56,224 bases of DNA from JBGPRB01 sp964422155 (lineage in GTDB: Bacteria > Chloroflexota > Dehalococcoidia > Dehalococcoidales > RBG-16-60-22), in contig CAYQZZ010000007.1 of NCBI GenBank assembly GCA_964422155.1, positions 1 through 56,224 of the forward strand, given 5' to 3'. Position numbers and translations under genes: made by a program. This document shows positions 1-9,441 of this stretch, piece by piece; within the stretch, counting starts at the first letter, position 1; the number at the start of each line of letters is the position of its first letter. The notes under the pieces are model-generated. The model saw only the letters and a list, made by a program, of their open reading frames with translations. It was not told the origin of the DNA and did no database searches.

Positions 1-136
1 AGCGGTAGCTAGGTCCGCGACCTTTTTAAGGGTATCAAGAGCAGCAGGCGACAGCAGCGAGAGGAAGCGATAGCCGTAAGGAAGGTGGTACAGCCGGCAT
101 TGTTTGAATTCTATTATTATCTGGTAACTACTTCAA

Positions 137-170
137 GGGGACTGGGGGACTCTCCCAGTCCCCTCTTTTT
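137..170 (+). terminator. Rho-independent terminator
   Basis: A perfect 10-bp stem (137-146 with 154-163) with a 7-nt loop is followed by a T-rich tail reaching position 170. It would end a plus-strand transcript that enters from outside the window. Confidence 0.75.
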
Positions 171-262
171 GTATCTAATCACACTTAACAAGCAAATGTT
201 AACCGACAACATACTTGATTGTTACCTGACAAATGCACCTAGATTACAAAATACTGAGCATC

Positions 263-291
263 TTGACTTATGTAATCTATGGCGTTACACT
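263..291 (+). promoter_or_regulatory. Candidate sigma70-type promoter of the kinase gene
   Basis: TTGACT at 263-268 and TACACT at 286-291 are separated by 17 nt, and lie just upstream of the GGGAGG ribosome site and the ATG at 319. Predicted transcription would start near 298, giving a leader of about 20 nt. This rests on consensus matching only. Confidence 0.4.
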
Positions 292-318
292 AAAGCATCT
301 GTGGGAGGATGATTCCTC

Positions 319-3300
319 ATGAAATGCCCACACTGCCAGACTAATAATATAGATAACGCCGAATTCTGCAAGGAATGTGGTCAGCGTTTACATACGGAGG
401 TAATTTGTAGTCGCTGTCAACATCACAATACTCTGGATAGTAAATTTTGTGTTAAGTGTGGTCAGCCTCTTACCTCCACACAAATTCCACCTGCACCCAC
501 CAGGCCATCACCATCCCAGCCCACCTCCTTTGCCGGCGGCCGCTACCAAGTCAAGAAATTCCTCGGGGAGGGCGGTAAGAAGAAGGTCTACCTGGCCCAT
601 GACACAACATTAGACCGGGACGTCGCCTTCGCCCTGATAAAGACCGAGAAGCTGGATGAAGTGGCCCGTACGCGCATCACCCGTGAAGTACAGGCCATGG
701 GGAAGCTCGGTGACCATCCACACATCGGCACCGTCTATGACATCGGCGACCATGAAGGCCAACCGTTTATCGTGCAGCCGTACATCAGCGGGGGTGATGT
801 CGAAGACCTCATCAAGAAGGCGCCGGACCACCGGCTACCCCTGGACAAGGTACTGGATATCGCCAAGGCCGTCTGCAAAGGCCTCGCGTTTTCCCATTCC
901 AAAGGCATCGTCCACAGGGACCTGAAGCCCGGCAACGTCATGCTTACCGAGGAAGGAACCGCCAAGATAGTTGACTTCGGCCTGGCTGTGGCGGTTGACC
1001 TCTCCCGTCTGACTCAGTCAGGCATGATGGTGGGCACGGTGGCCTATATGCCCCCGGAGCAGGCCATGGGAGGCAAGGTGACCACCAAAGCCGACCTGTA
1101 TTCTTTAGGCGCCATGCTCTACGAGATGGTGACGGGAAGGCCGCCCTTCGTGGGGGACGACTCGGTGGCAATTATCGGGCAGCACATCAACACGCCGCCG
1201 GTATCCCCTGCCTGGCACCGGGCCGACCTGCCCCCGGCTCTGGAAACACTCATCATGCAACTTCTGGAGAAAGACCCGCAGAAAAGACCAGAATCGGCCA
1301 CGGTTGTCCTCCAGGCCCTGGAATCGATTGAGGCCGGCAAGATAAAGAAAGAGCCATCTAAAGAGACTGCTCCCTCTGAAAATCCCCTCTACCGAATAGT
1401 GTTTGTAGGGAGGGAGCCGGAGCTAAGACAGCTCCAGGGTGCTTTCGATGGCGCCATGTCGGGGCAGGGTGCCCTGATGATGGTTATGGGCGAGCCGGGC
1501 ATCGGTAAGACCGCCCTCTGCGAACAATTATCGACCTATGTAACCCTGCGTGGCGGAAGGACTCTGGTCGGCCACTGCTATGAAGAAGGCTCGCTGTCTT
1601 TACCCTACCTGGCATTCGTCGAAGCCATGCGTTCTTATGTGTTAAGCCGTGAGATTAAAGACTTACGTGAAGAGCTCGGTACCAGCGCTGCCGATGTGGC
1701 ACGCATCGTATCTGAGATTAGAGAAAGACTCAAGGTAAAGCTCCGGCCCCAGAAAGACCCCGAAGAGGAAAGATACCGGTTACTGCAGGCGGTCACCGGC
1801 TTTCTTACCAATGCCGCCTGCGTCCAGCCTTTACTCGTTGTCCTGGAAGACCTGCATGATGCCGATAAGGGCACTTTAGATATGCTCACCCACGTCTCCC
1901 GTCACCTGGCCGGGGCAAGGCTCCTGATTGTCGGGACATATAGAGATGTGGAGGTAGACCGCAGCCATCCTTTATCGGCGGCTTTAGCTGAATTAAGGCG
2001 CGTTTCCAGTTACGGTCGTGTCATACTGCGCGGCCTCAATGCCGATGAGGTCAGGCGTATGCTGGAGAGCATAACCCGGGAAAGCGTCCCCTGGGGACTG
2101 GCCGAGGCGGTGCACCGCCAGACGGAAGGGAATCCCCTCTTCGTGCAGGAGGTAGTGCGCTATCTCGCCGAGGAAGGTCTCATCACGCAGAAAGAGGGGC
2201 GCTGGCGTCCTGCCAAGGATACCCCACTGGAGATGAACATCCCCGAGGGATTGCGGGACGTCATCGGTAAGAGGCTGTCATTAATCAGTAAGCAATGTAA
2301 CCAGCTTCTTTCCGTAGCCTCGGTCATCGGACGGGATTTCCGTTTAGAGGTTTTAAAGAAGGTATCGGGGCTTTCTGAAGAAGAACTTTTCAGCGCCCTT
2401 GAGGAAGCGAAGAAAGCGGCAATCATAGAAGAGCGTACCGGAGTGGGGGCGGCGGTAACCTACCGCTTCGCCCACGCCTTCTTCCGCCAGACGCTATATG
2501 AGGAGACCATTGCCCCCCGCCGCATCCGCCTGCACCAGCAGGTGGCGCGGGCGCTGGAGGGGATATATGCCAATCGGCTTGAGGAGCACGCCGCCGAGCT
2601 GGCCGAACATTTCTCTTACTCTTCCGACACAGCCGACCTGAAAAAAGCCGTGAGCTACGGGGAGATGGCAGCAAAAAGAGCCACAGATGTCTATGCCTAC
2701 GGGGAGACGGTACGCTTACTGGAGCAGGCACTCAAGGTGCAGGAGGTACTCGACCCCGAAGATAAGGCCAAGCGATGCGACCTGCTACTGGCACTGGGCG
2801 ATGCTTTGCTTTCAGTACCAGATACAAGACGTATGATTGAGTCAGAGGCGCCGGCAGCGTTTTCTCTTGCTGAGAGCATCGGTGATAGCTCACGAGCAGC
2901 ACGGGCTTGCTTCTTTGCGTATGAAGCTATTACACTTGAACAGGGTATCCTCGGTTGGACCACTCCAGTGGCGCGCCAGTGGGTAGAGCGTGCTGACCGA
3001 TACGCCAGGCCTGGTACTGCCGAGCGTGCATTAGTTGATGCAATGCTCGGAGCTCTGAAATATTCTGAAGGTGATATTCGGTCGGGAAACAGGCTTATAA
3101 ATCAGTCTATTGACCTGGCCCGTCGTACAGGTGACCGGGATGCTCTGTGGTGGCCTGCTTCAGCGTTTTTCTTTTGTTGTTCAGCGCCCCAGCATACCGA
3201 ACAGAGGATGCGACTGGCTGAAGAACTATGGGCAAGTTCACGCGTTGGACTGAATGCTAGTTTGCAGACAATTCCGCTATTCATAGGTGATATCTTCCTC

Positions 3301-4125
3301 GTTATGGGGCAGCGACAACGCGCTGAGGAAGTCTGGGGCGAGCTTCGGGTCGTGGCTGGGCGTACCGGGAATATCATGGTTGAGCTCCCGTCGGCAGGAA
3401 TGGATGCAGTCCTGGCGCTCATGGATGGCCGTCTGGAAGATGCTATGGATATGGCTGAAAGCATACGGACTCGTGGCAAGGAAGCCGGTATAGAGGGAGT
3501 ATCAAATCTGTATTCGATTATATCTGGCATTAGAGCACAGGTCTATCTTGGGGCGTCTCTCGAAGCTCGTGAGCGTGAACTTCCACACGGAAGTTTGATT
3601 GCTATGCAGGAACTCTGCCTGGTGCAGGCGCACCTGGGACGCAAGGAAGAGGTCTCGGAAATCCTGGACAAATACGTTGTAAGTCGCCCCGGCATCGGTA
3701 CTATTGAAGACGAGACACGTAGCTGGGTAGATACCCTGTACCTGGAGGCAGCGATTCTGATAAACCACCGCCAGGCTGCCGAACTGTTACTGAACCGTTT
3801 GAGCGGTATAGGCCTCTGTATAACGGGCTACAGCTTCCCTACCTGTATTGCCCGTCATCTGGGCGGGGCGGCGTCTCTCCTGGGAAGATATGATGAAGCC
3901 CGCCAATACTACCAGGAGGCAATCAAAGTTTGCACGGAGACGAGGTTCCGACCGGAAATAGCCCTTACACGGCTCCAGCTTGCCGAGCTTTTACTGGCGT
4001 ATTACCCGGATGAGAAAAAAGAAGCCCTGGAGCACCTGGACTTCGCCATCAAAGAGTTCCGTGAAATGAAGATGCAGCCATCTCTGGAGCGTGCCTTAAG
4101 ACATAAGGATATACTAAAGGCATAG
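319..4125 (+). CDS. Zinc-ribbon Ser/Thr protein kinase with AAA-type ATPase and TPR region
   Basis: This 1268-residue protein is a multidomain signalling regulator. Two zinc ribbons open it (C3/C6/C17/C20 and C30/C33/C44/C47). A Hanks-type kinase domain (about 75-335) shows the ATP lysine K108, HRDLKPGN around D201, DFG at D219 and a PPE activation-segment motif. The glycine loop is odd, GEGGKKKVY, with lysine where the third glycine is usual. An ATPase module follows (Walker A GEPGIGKT at 391-398, Walker B LLVVLEDLH near 505-513). The C-terminal half is helical TPR-like sequence. The architecture resembles large kinase/ATPase regulators that sense signals through repeats; its target is unknown. 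The start has GGAGG 10 nt upstream. Its last ~90 codons are duplicated near 14.7 kb. No transmembrane segment is evident, so it is probably cytosolic. Confidence 0.9.
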   Translation: MKCPHCQTNNIDNAEFCKECGQRLHTEVICSRCQHHNTLDSKFCVKCGQPLTSTQIPPAPTRPSPSQPTSFAGGRYQVKKFLGEGGKKKVYLAHDTTLDRDVAFALIKTEKLDEVARTRITREVQAMGKLGDHPHIGTVYDIGDHEGQPFIVQPYISGGDVEDLIKKAPDHRLPLDKVLDIAKAVCKGLAFSHSKGIVHRDLKPGNVMLTEEGTAKIVDFGLAVAVDLSRLTQSGMMVGTVAYMPPEQAMGGKVTTKADLYSLGAMLYEMVTGRPPFVGDDSVAIIGQHINTPPVSPAWHRADLPPALETLIMQLLEKDPQKRPESATVVLQALESIEAGKIKKEPSKETAPSENPLYRIVFVGREPELRQLQGAFDGAMSGQGALMMVMGEPGIGKTALCEQLSTYVTLRGGRTLVGHCYEEGSLSLPYLAFVEAMRSYVLSREIKDLREELGTSAADVARIVSEIRERLKVKLRPQKDPEEERYRLLQAVTGFLTNAACVQPLLVVLEDLHDADKGTLDMLTHVSRHLAGARLLIVGTYRDVEVDRSHPLSAALAELRRVSSYGRVILRGLNADEVRRMLESITRESVPWGLAEAVHRQTEGNPLFVQEVVRYLAEEGLITQKEGRWRPAKDTPLEMNIPEGLRDVIGKRLSLISKQCNQLLSVASVIGRDFRLEVLKKVSGLSEEELFSALEEAKKAAIIEERTGVGAAVTYRFAHAFFRQTLYEETIAPRRIRLHQQVARALEGIYANRLEEHAAELAEHFSYSSDTADLKKAVSYGEMAAKRATDVYAYGETVRLLEQALKVQEVLDPEDKAKRCDLLLALGDALLSVPDTRRMIESEAPAAFSLAESIGDSSRAARACFFAYEAITLEQGILGWTTPVARQWVERADRYARPGTAERALVDAMLGALKYSEGDIRSGNRLINQSIDLARRTGDRDALWWPASAFFFCCSAPQHTEQRMRLAEELWASSRVGLNASLQTIPLFIGDIFLVMGQRQRAEEVWGELRVVAGRTGNIMVELPSAGMDAVLALMDGRLEDAMDMAESIRTRGKEAGIEGVSNLYSIISGIRAQVYLGASLEARERELPHGSLIAMQELCLVQAHLGRKEEVSEILDKYVVSRPGIGTIEDETRSWVDTLYLEAAILINHRQAAELLLNRLSGIGLCITGYSFPTCIARHLGGAASLLGRYDEARQYYQEAIKVCTETRFRPEIALTRLQLAELLLAYYPDEKKEALEHLDFAIKEFREMKMQPSLERALRHKDILKA

Positions 4126-4276
4126 TATCTGACAGTATAAGCATTTCTGATTTCTTCAAATGTCTCTTAATATCTTGTTGTTGAGCAATTTCCCCTAAGG
4201 GCTCAAAAAAAACTTTTCCTGGTCCAAACCTGAGATGATAACAATCATCCCAAAAATGCTCTGAGTACCGAATCAT
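4049..4276 (-). CDS. Small ORF of unknown function overlapping the kinase 3' end (doubtful)
   Basis: A 75-codon frame starts with ATG at 4276, sharing ATGA with the hyuB stop, so it could be translationally coupled. Only its first ~50 residues lie outside the kinase gene; the rest runs antisense to the kinase 3' end. I recognise no family. It may be the 5' end of a third gene of the hyu operon cut off when the kinase gene came to lie here, or it may be a chance frame. The ATGA coupling is the only positive sign. Confidence 0.2.
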   Translation of the reverse strand: MIRYSEHFWDDCYHLRFGPGKVFFEPLGEIAQQQDIKRHLKKSEMLILSDTMPLVYPYVLRHAPEMAASSFHGTL

Positions 4277-6009
4277 TGGCCTGTATTGTCCGGGGTATTC
4301 CTCAATTTTCGGGTGGCGGCGATATTTACTTCATATGATTGCGGGTCAATCACGACACCGTAATCCTGCCGGGCGCTTTCAACCGAAATATAGCCGTTGA
4401 TAACATCCCGGCGCACGGCTTCGATATCTCTTTCCATTGGATTACCATATCCTCCCCCGCCGCCACCAATGGCTATCACTCTATCCCCTTCCGCTAGTTC
4501 CAGGCCTGAAATCTTGAGTGTTTCCAATTCGCTCTGGTCTTTTGATTTTACATGTGCATAATTTCTAAGGCCTTCTTTCCCACCGTCGACGCCCCAATGG
4601 GGAGCTTTGGCCTTTTCTATAAAACGAAAAAGGGTTGCGGGACCGAGAGTCCGAACGTCCAGTCTCATACCCAGTCCGCCTCGATGTTTTCCGGCGCCGC
4701 CACTATCCGGGATAAGCTCCATTCTTTCGACAAAGAGAGGATACAAGGCTTCCCAAATTTCAACATTTACACCTCCACCACCGCCAATGGAATGGTGTCC
4801 GCTGCAACTATCACCATCCGCAAAAAAGTCACCCCCCTGCCCGATTGCCGGCGATGAGAGGGTGGCCCATTGCTTACCGGTCCTGGGATCTATGCCGAAA
4901 AAACCACCTCCACAGACATCGCCCCCCGAACAGGCCGGAATTTTGTCCGGAACAATCTTCCAGAGGGCTTTATTTACCAGTTCCAGGATAGTCGAAGCGA
5001 CATTTCCGCACAGGAAGGAGGGCGCTGTAGGTCCGGCATTATATACACAACCTTTGGGAGCGATGACCTTAACAGGCCTGTTGCAGCCTTCATTCGCAGG
5101 TAATTTGGGTGTCGTTAAGGCTTTTATCGACATCCTGGCTCCGGACAAGGTAGTCACCCATAAGCCGTTCATGGGGCCTCTTTGCTCCGGGTCTGAGCCG
5201 GTAAAATCCAGGGTAATATCGCTTCCCTTTATCGTTACCGTTACCTTGGTTTTAATCGGTTTATCTAAATCGATTCCGTTATTATCGATAAAATCTTCAG
5301 CCGTCCAGGTGCCCTCAGGCATTTCGTCAATGGCCAGCCTGGTGATTCTCTCGCTATAATCATACATCTCATGAATGATTTCATTTACAATTTCTAATCC
5401 ATATTTATCCAGAAGAGCTATGACCTGCCTCTCAGCGTAACGGCAGCCGGCAATCTGGGCCTGTATATCACCCCAAACCTGGTCGGGAGCCCTTGAATTC
5501 CATCTGATAATATCGATAATTTCCTTTTGCAGGATACCTTTCTTAAAAAGTTTTACCGGAGGTATACGCAGACCCTCCTCATAGATATTGGTAGCATCTG
5601 TAGGATAGGTGTTTTTGGCTCCCATGTCTTGCCAGTGCGCCTTGGTTGTGGCATAGCCGAAGATCTTACCCCGGTAGAAAATGGGAGTAAAAAGGACGGC
5701 ATCCGATGAATGACTGCCCGTAATATCGGGCAAATTAGCGATTATAACATCTTCGGGTTCGATATTGTCCTTGCCAATGGCATCGATGCAATTTTGGGTA
5801 GCAGGACCTAAACTACTTAAAAAAAGTAGAATGCCAATGGATTGGGCAATAATACCCGAATCAGCATCAACAATGGCAAAGGAACAATCTCTGACCTGAC
5901 CGATAAATGATGAAACTCCACTGCTGGAGGCAATATCCAGCATTCCGTTAGCGATAGAAATCAGCTTCTTCTGGACAACTGCAAATGTAATCGGGTCAAC
6001 CTTCGGCAT
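4273..6009 (-). CDS. hyuB: Hydantoinase B / acetone carboxylase alpha-type subunit
   Basis: This 578-residue protein belongs to the HyuB/oxoprolinase C-terminal family. Family members pair with HyuA to hydrolyse cyclic amides (hydantoins, 5-oxoproline) or to carboxylate ketones (acetone, acetophenone) with ATP. Supporting signs are the N-terminal PKVDPITFAVVQKKL start, a DITGSHSSDAV segment, the glycine-rich DFTGSDPEQRGPMN stretch and a C-terminal IAIGGGGGGYGNP. Length is normal for the family. It lies 127 bp downstream of hyuA on the same strand, so the two form one unit. Nothing nearby tells hydantoinase from ketone carboxylase: there is no small gamma subunit as in acetone carboxylase and no transporter. 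The substrate is open. Confidence 0.88.
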   Translation of the reverse strand: MPKVDPITFAVVQKKLISIANGMLDIASSSGVSSFIGQVRDCSFAIVDADSGIIAQSIGILLFLSSLGPATQNCIDAIGKDNIEPEDVIIANLPDITGSHSSDAVLFTPIFYRGKIFGYATTKAHWQDMGAKNTYPTDATNIYEEGLRIPPVKLFKKGILQKEIIDIIRWNSRAPDQVWGDIQAQIAGCRYAERQVIALLDKYGLEIVNEIIHEMYDYSERITRLAIDEMPEGTWTAEDFIDNNGIDLDKPIKTKVTVTIKGSDITLDFTGSDPEQRGPMNGLWVTTLSGARMSIKALTTPKLPANEGCNRPVKVIAPKGCVYNAGPTAPSFLCGNVASTILELVNKALWKIVPDKIPACSGGDVCGGGFFGIDPRTGKQWATLSSPAIGQGGDFFADGDSCSGHHSIGGGGGVNVEIWEALYPLFVERMELIPDSGGAGKHRGGLGMRLDVRTLGPATLFRFIEKAKAPHWGVDGGKEGLRNYAHVKSKDQSELETLKISGLELAEGDRVIAIGGGGGGYGNPMERDIEAVRRDVINGYISVESARQDYGVVIDPQSYEVNIAATRKLRNTPDNTGQ

Positions 6010-6136
6010 TGAATTACCTCCTGAGCTAACACTACCAATATTACAAATCTCAAATATTACCCATAATCTAAGAGAGGGTAAAGATTAGTCTTATGTTTAC
6101 AGTTTTAAATTTGACTTTTGAGTTTTGACTTTTAAA

Positions 6137-8161
6137 TTAACCCCCTGTATGAATCACCAAATTTCCCAGTTTATCTACCTCCAGCCTTTGACCGGGCATC
6201 ACAACCGTAGTGTGAAATGGCTCTTCTACTATCGCCGGTCCGGTGATAGTATTGCCCCAGAGCAACCGGTCCCTCTCATATATCTGAGCTTCCACAAATT
6301 CGCCTTCCAGATAGACTTTCCTCTTCGGCTTGATGGCAGCGGCGGGAATATCCCGGCTGCCCTTGATTTCTGTGAGCGGTATCTCTTTGATCTTTCCAAT
6401 CGCCTTTAATCTGACATTAGCGGTTATCAAGGGGGCTTTAATGCGGTGTCCGTACCTGTTTTCATGGAGACGTTCAAAGCCTTCGCTGATTCCTGCCCTG
6501 GAGTTTTCCTGCAACTCTCCCTCAGGCACCGGCGCTTCGAGATAGTGATGTTGAAACTCATAGCCCATATCCAGGGAGCGGACAAATTGCACCGTATCCC
6601 GGGACATACCTTCTGAAATAAGTGTCTTTAAAGCGCGTTCTTCTATTTCTTGATATATTCCCATAAGCTCTTGGATATCCAGCTTATCCATGGAACGGGG
6701 ATAGGCCTGAGCATAGGTATGAACAAGGTTCATGGTCAATATACCCCAGGCACAAAAAACTCCCGGGCCATTTGGGACAATCACCCGAGAGATGGACATG
6801 TCCTTAGCAATATTGCCGGCGAAGATACCCCCTCCTCCTCCGAAAGCCATAATGGCAAACTCCCTGGGGTCGTAACCCTGGCCGATCAGTTTCTCGGTGG
6901 TAGCGGTGGTCATGTTGTTTCTGGCTATGGCCAGAATGCCGTCGGCAGCCTTATTTAAGCTTAGCCCCAGCTTCTCTGCAATAGTACTTACTCCCTTCCT
7001 GGCCAGCTCCACATCCAGATGGACTTCTCCGCCCAGGAAATAGTTTGGGTCGATCAAGCCGTTAACCAGGGCGGCATCGGTCACAGTGGGCTCAGTCCCG
7101 CCCTGCCCATAAGCCATGGGGCCGGGATTGGCTCCGGCACTCTCCGGTCCCACAGTAAGCAGCCCTGCGGCATCTACCCTGGCGATACTACCCCCGCCGG
7201 CCCCGATGCTGTCTACTTCTACGCCTGACATCAGCAGGGGAAAACCCATTATTTCGGACTGGTGCCTTTCGATGCTGACACCGTCTTTAATGACCGAGAC
7301 ATCGAAGCTGGTGCCGCCAACATCCATAGTTACGAAGTCTTTAATACCGCACAGTTTGGCCAGGTAAGCCGCCCCAGCCGCACCTCCGACTGTTCCGGAA
7401 GCCAGGGTATACAGGAGATTTTCTTTGACTGCCTCCATCCCCAGAACGCCACTGGGACCCAGCACCAGGAGCTGTCCTTTGAATCCTCTTTCTTTCAAAT
7501 CAGCGCTCAACCGGCTAAGATATCCGACCACAGCCTTGGCCATGTAGGCACTGATGACCGTGGAACTCATACGTTCGTACTCTCTAATTTGCCGCGCTAC
7601 CTGGTGGCTGAGTGAAACGTTCACATCCGGCCAAATTTCAGTGATTATTTCCCCGACCCTTTGCTCATGCCGGGGATTGGCGTAAGAATGGAGCAGACAA
7701 ACCGCGATAGCTTCAACTCCATTCGCCTTGAATTTCCTGAGAGCTTCTTTGACTTCATTCTCATCCAGCTTTTCTAAGATTTCTCCCGCATAGCTGGTCC
7801 GCTCACTGATGCCAATCCGCAGATATCTGGGCACCAGAGGCTCCGGTTTTTTCCATAAATAGTTATAGACCTCCTTACGGGGTCCGGATGCTTCCAAAAC
7901 ATCGATAAATCCCCTGGTAGTAATCAGGCCCACTCTGGAGCCTTTGCGTTGAGCAATAGCGTTCAGACCGGCGGTTGTGCCGTTAATGAAAAGGGACACG
8001 TCGGAGACGCCCACATTAATCTTCTTAACAACGTCCATCACGGCTTGTCCGATATCCCAGGGTGTGCTTCTGACTTTGCCCACCAATATTTGCAAGGTGT
8101 CGTCGTCAATATAGACCAGGTCGGTAAACGTTCCGCCCATGTCAACCGCAATTCGTTTCAC
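6137..8161 (-). CDS. hyuA: Hydantoinase A / oxoprolinase-type ATPase subunit
   Basis: This 674-residue protein has the N-terminal ASKHA phosphate-binding motif DMGGTFTDLVY (near residue 8), a second nucleotide motif MDVGGTSFDVSVI, and AFGGGGG, all typical of HyuA/oxoprolinase subunits. In this family ATP phosphorylates the substrate amide or enol before hydrolysis or carboxylation. The start is a GTG at 8161 with GGGAG six nt upstream. It is the promoter-proximal gene of the hyuA-hyuB unit and is divergent from the VOC protein gene. The ATPase role is firm by family. The substrate is not determined by sequence, and acetophenone-carboxylase-like activity is as possible as hydantoinase. Confidence 0.9.
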   Translation of the reverse strand: MKRIAVDMGGTFTDLVYIDDDTLQILVGKVRSTPWDIGQAVMDVVKKINVGVSDVSLFINGTTAGLNAIAQRKGSRVGLITTRGFIDVLEASGPRKEVYNYLWKKPEPLVPRYLRIGISERTSYAGEILEKLDENEVKEALRKFKANGVEAIAVCLLHSYANPRHEQRVGEIITEIWPDVNVSLSHQVARQIREYERMSSTVISAYMAKAVVGYLSRLSADLKERGFKGQLLVLGPSGVLGMEAVKENLLYTLASGTVGGAAGAAYLAKLCGIKDFVTMDVGGTSFDVSVIKDGVSIERHQSEIMGFPLLMSGVEVDSIGAGGGSIARVDAAGLLTVGPESAGANPGPMAYGQGGTEPTVTDAALVNGLIDPNYFLGGEVHLDVELARKGVSTIAEKLGLSLNKAADGILAIARNNMTTATTEKLIGQGYDPREFAIMAFGGGGGIFAGNIAKDMSISRVIVPNGPGVFCAWGILTMNLVHTYAQAYPRSMDKLDIQELMGIYQEIEERALKTLISEGMSRDTVQFVRSLDMGYEFQHHYLEAPVPEGELQENSRAGISEGFERLHENRYGHRIKAPLITANVRLKAIGKIKEIPLTEIKGSRDIPAAAIKPKRKVYLEGEFVEAQIYERDRLLWGNTITGPAIVEEPFHTTVVMPGQRLEVDKLGNLVIHTGG

Positions 8162-8471
8162 AATATTCTCCCTTTTCTCTCATATAACCTTCTATTTGAT
8201 ATCGGGTACAGGCAATTAACTATATGGCGGGTGGAAAAACTCTTTTTAGTAGCCAAAAAACAGAATGATCAAATGACGTTTTAATAATAATATTGCACTT
8301 AGATAATGTCAATGATATATTATCCGAGTACTATTTGCATTTGGTTGTTTATCTTCTAAGGTATATAATCCCCTTAAACGATAGACAGTCAGGATTTATG
8401 GCTCTGGGATTAGATAAGACTGCCTATGCTCTGGAAACCGCAACATTAATTTAAATAAATGGAGGTTTTTT
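8162..8471. other. Divergent intergenic region between hyuA and the VOC gene
   Basis: AT-rich and without a coding frame. It should hold promoters for both directions; I see a plausible plus-strand one at 8341-8369. No convincing operator palindrome was found by eye. Confidence 0.5.
8341..8369 (+). promoter_or_regulatory. Candidate promoter of the VOC gene
   Basis: A perfect TATAAT at 8364-8369 lies 17 nt downstream of a weak -35-like TTGGTT (8341-8346). The predicted leader is about 95 nt, ending at GGAGG before the ATG at 8472. Confidence 0.35.
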
Positions 8472-9422
8472 ATGTATGAAATAGCCGGAGTCCATCATGT
8501 TGCCATCGGAGTTAATAACATGGAGGCCATGAAATCATTTTATAAAGATATCCTGGAATTCAAAACCGGCCCACAGGAACCTCCGGCTGCCCCGCATGCC
8601 ATTATGTCCGATATAACGCGAGGGGTGACCCCGGTATTCGCGGCGAGTATGCTCTCCCAGGATGCCGGCGGTATAATTGTCGAGTTCATCCGCATGAACA
8701 CCCCTGCTCCGCGTGCAATACGCCAGGACGTCCGCTATGGCGATATCGGAGCTAACAAGATGACCATCGCTGTCTCCGATGTGAAAAAGGTATACGGGGA
8801 GTTAAAAAATAAAGTTAATTTCTGTTCCAGCCCGAAGTCAGCCGAGATTCCAGGCTGGGGAGCTTATAACTTTGTATATGGCAAAGACCCCGAAGGCAAC
8901 CTTATCGAATTTGCCTCCGGAGCGAAGTTACAGGGAAAGAACAAGTCTGGCGGTGTAATCTGTATCGGCATCAGTGTGACTGATTTGAAGCGGTCGATAG
9001 CCTTCTATCAAAAGAATACCGGTTTTGATACCCTGTTTATTAACCCGCATGAGAGTTTTTCCGGGTTGGTCGATGAGGTCTCGGGGGGGAAGTCGACCAA
9101 AGTCCGCTCTTGCGTTCTGTCCAGCAGCAAAGGCAGCGGGATGGTTGAGCTTTTCGAAGTCCTCGAACCGCGGGGAAGGTCCATCCCGTCTTATACCTTA
9201 TGGGGTGACTTTGGTTACCTTCAAACCGCCCTGATGTGTAAAAACGTACCCGAAATAGCTAACCGTTTTGAAAAAGATGGGCTTGAATTTGTTGTGAAGC
9301 TGCAACGCATGCCCGGCGAAGAGGCTGCCTTTACTTATGTTCGAGACCCGGACGGAATTACACTGGAATTTCTCAGTTTCGCTGACTACATACACACCGG
9401 GTTATTCAGCAAATACTTATAG
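8472..9422 (+). CDS. Two-domain VOC (glyoxalase/dioxygenase) superfamily protein
   Basis: The 316-residue protein is two vicinal-oxygen-chelate modules in tandem. The first (about 3-150) opens with GVHHVAIGV and ends DPEGNLIEF; the second (about 160-308) opens with CIGISVTDLKRSIAFY and ends DPDGITLEF. The histidine and the two glutamates in these positions are the usual metal ligands. VOC enzymes include glyoxalase I, methylmalonyl-CoA epimerase and extradiol dioxygenases, and the sequence does not separate these. In an anaerobic setting, epimerase- or lyase-type chemistry is more likely than oxygen use. It is monocistronic, with GGAGG before the ATG, and convergent with the PadR-like gene. 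No signal peptide. Confidence 0.85.
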   Translation: MYEIAGVHHVAIGVNNMEAMKSFYKDILEFKTGPQEPPAAPHAIMSDITRGVTPVFAASMLSQDAGGIIVEFIRMNTPAPRAIRQDVRYGDIGANKMTIAVSDVKKVYGELKNKVNFCSSPKSAEIPGWGAYNFVYGKDPEGNLIEFASGAKLQGKNKSGGVICIGISVTDLKRSIAFYQKNTGFDTLFINPHESFSGLVDEVSGGKSTKVRSCVLSSSKGSGMVELFEVLEPRGRSIPSYTLWGDFGYLQTALMCKNVPEIANRFEKDGLEFVVKLQRMPGEEAAFTYVRDPDGITLEFLSFADYIHTGLFSKYL

Positions 9423-9441
9423 CCGTCGTTGACCATGTGGA

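Larger units (their letters stand above)
1..318. other. Left-edge stretch before the kinase gene
   Basis: No gene can be assigned. Only one plus-strand frame is open from the edge for more than a few codons; it stops at position 73 and resembles nothing I recognise. The stretch holds a strong rho-independent terminator (137-170), which suggests that a plus-strand gene ends at or just before the left edge. A candidate promoter (263-291) and a GGAGG ribosome site (304-308) for the kinase gene follow. Confidence 0.5.

Noticed and set aside
85..312. 75-codon plus-strand frame before the kinase gene
   Set aside because: It runs through a strong terminator hairpin and a promoter-like region, has no ribosome site and resembles no protein family.
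4607..5359. 250-codon plus-strand frame opposite hyuB
   Set aside because: It is fully antisense to a clear HyuB coding region; its composition is that of a shadow frame.
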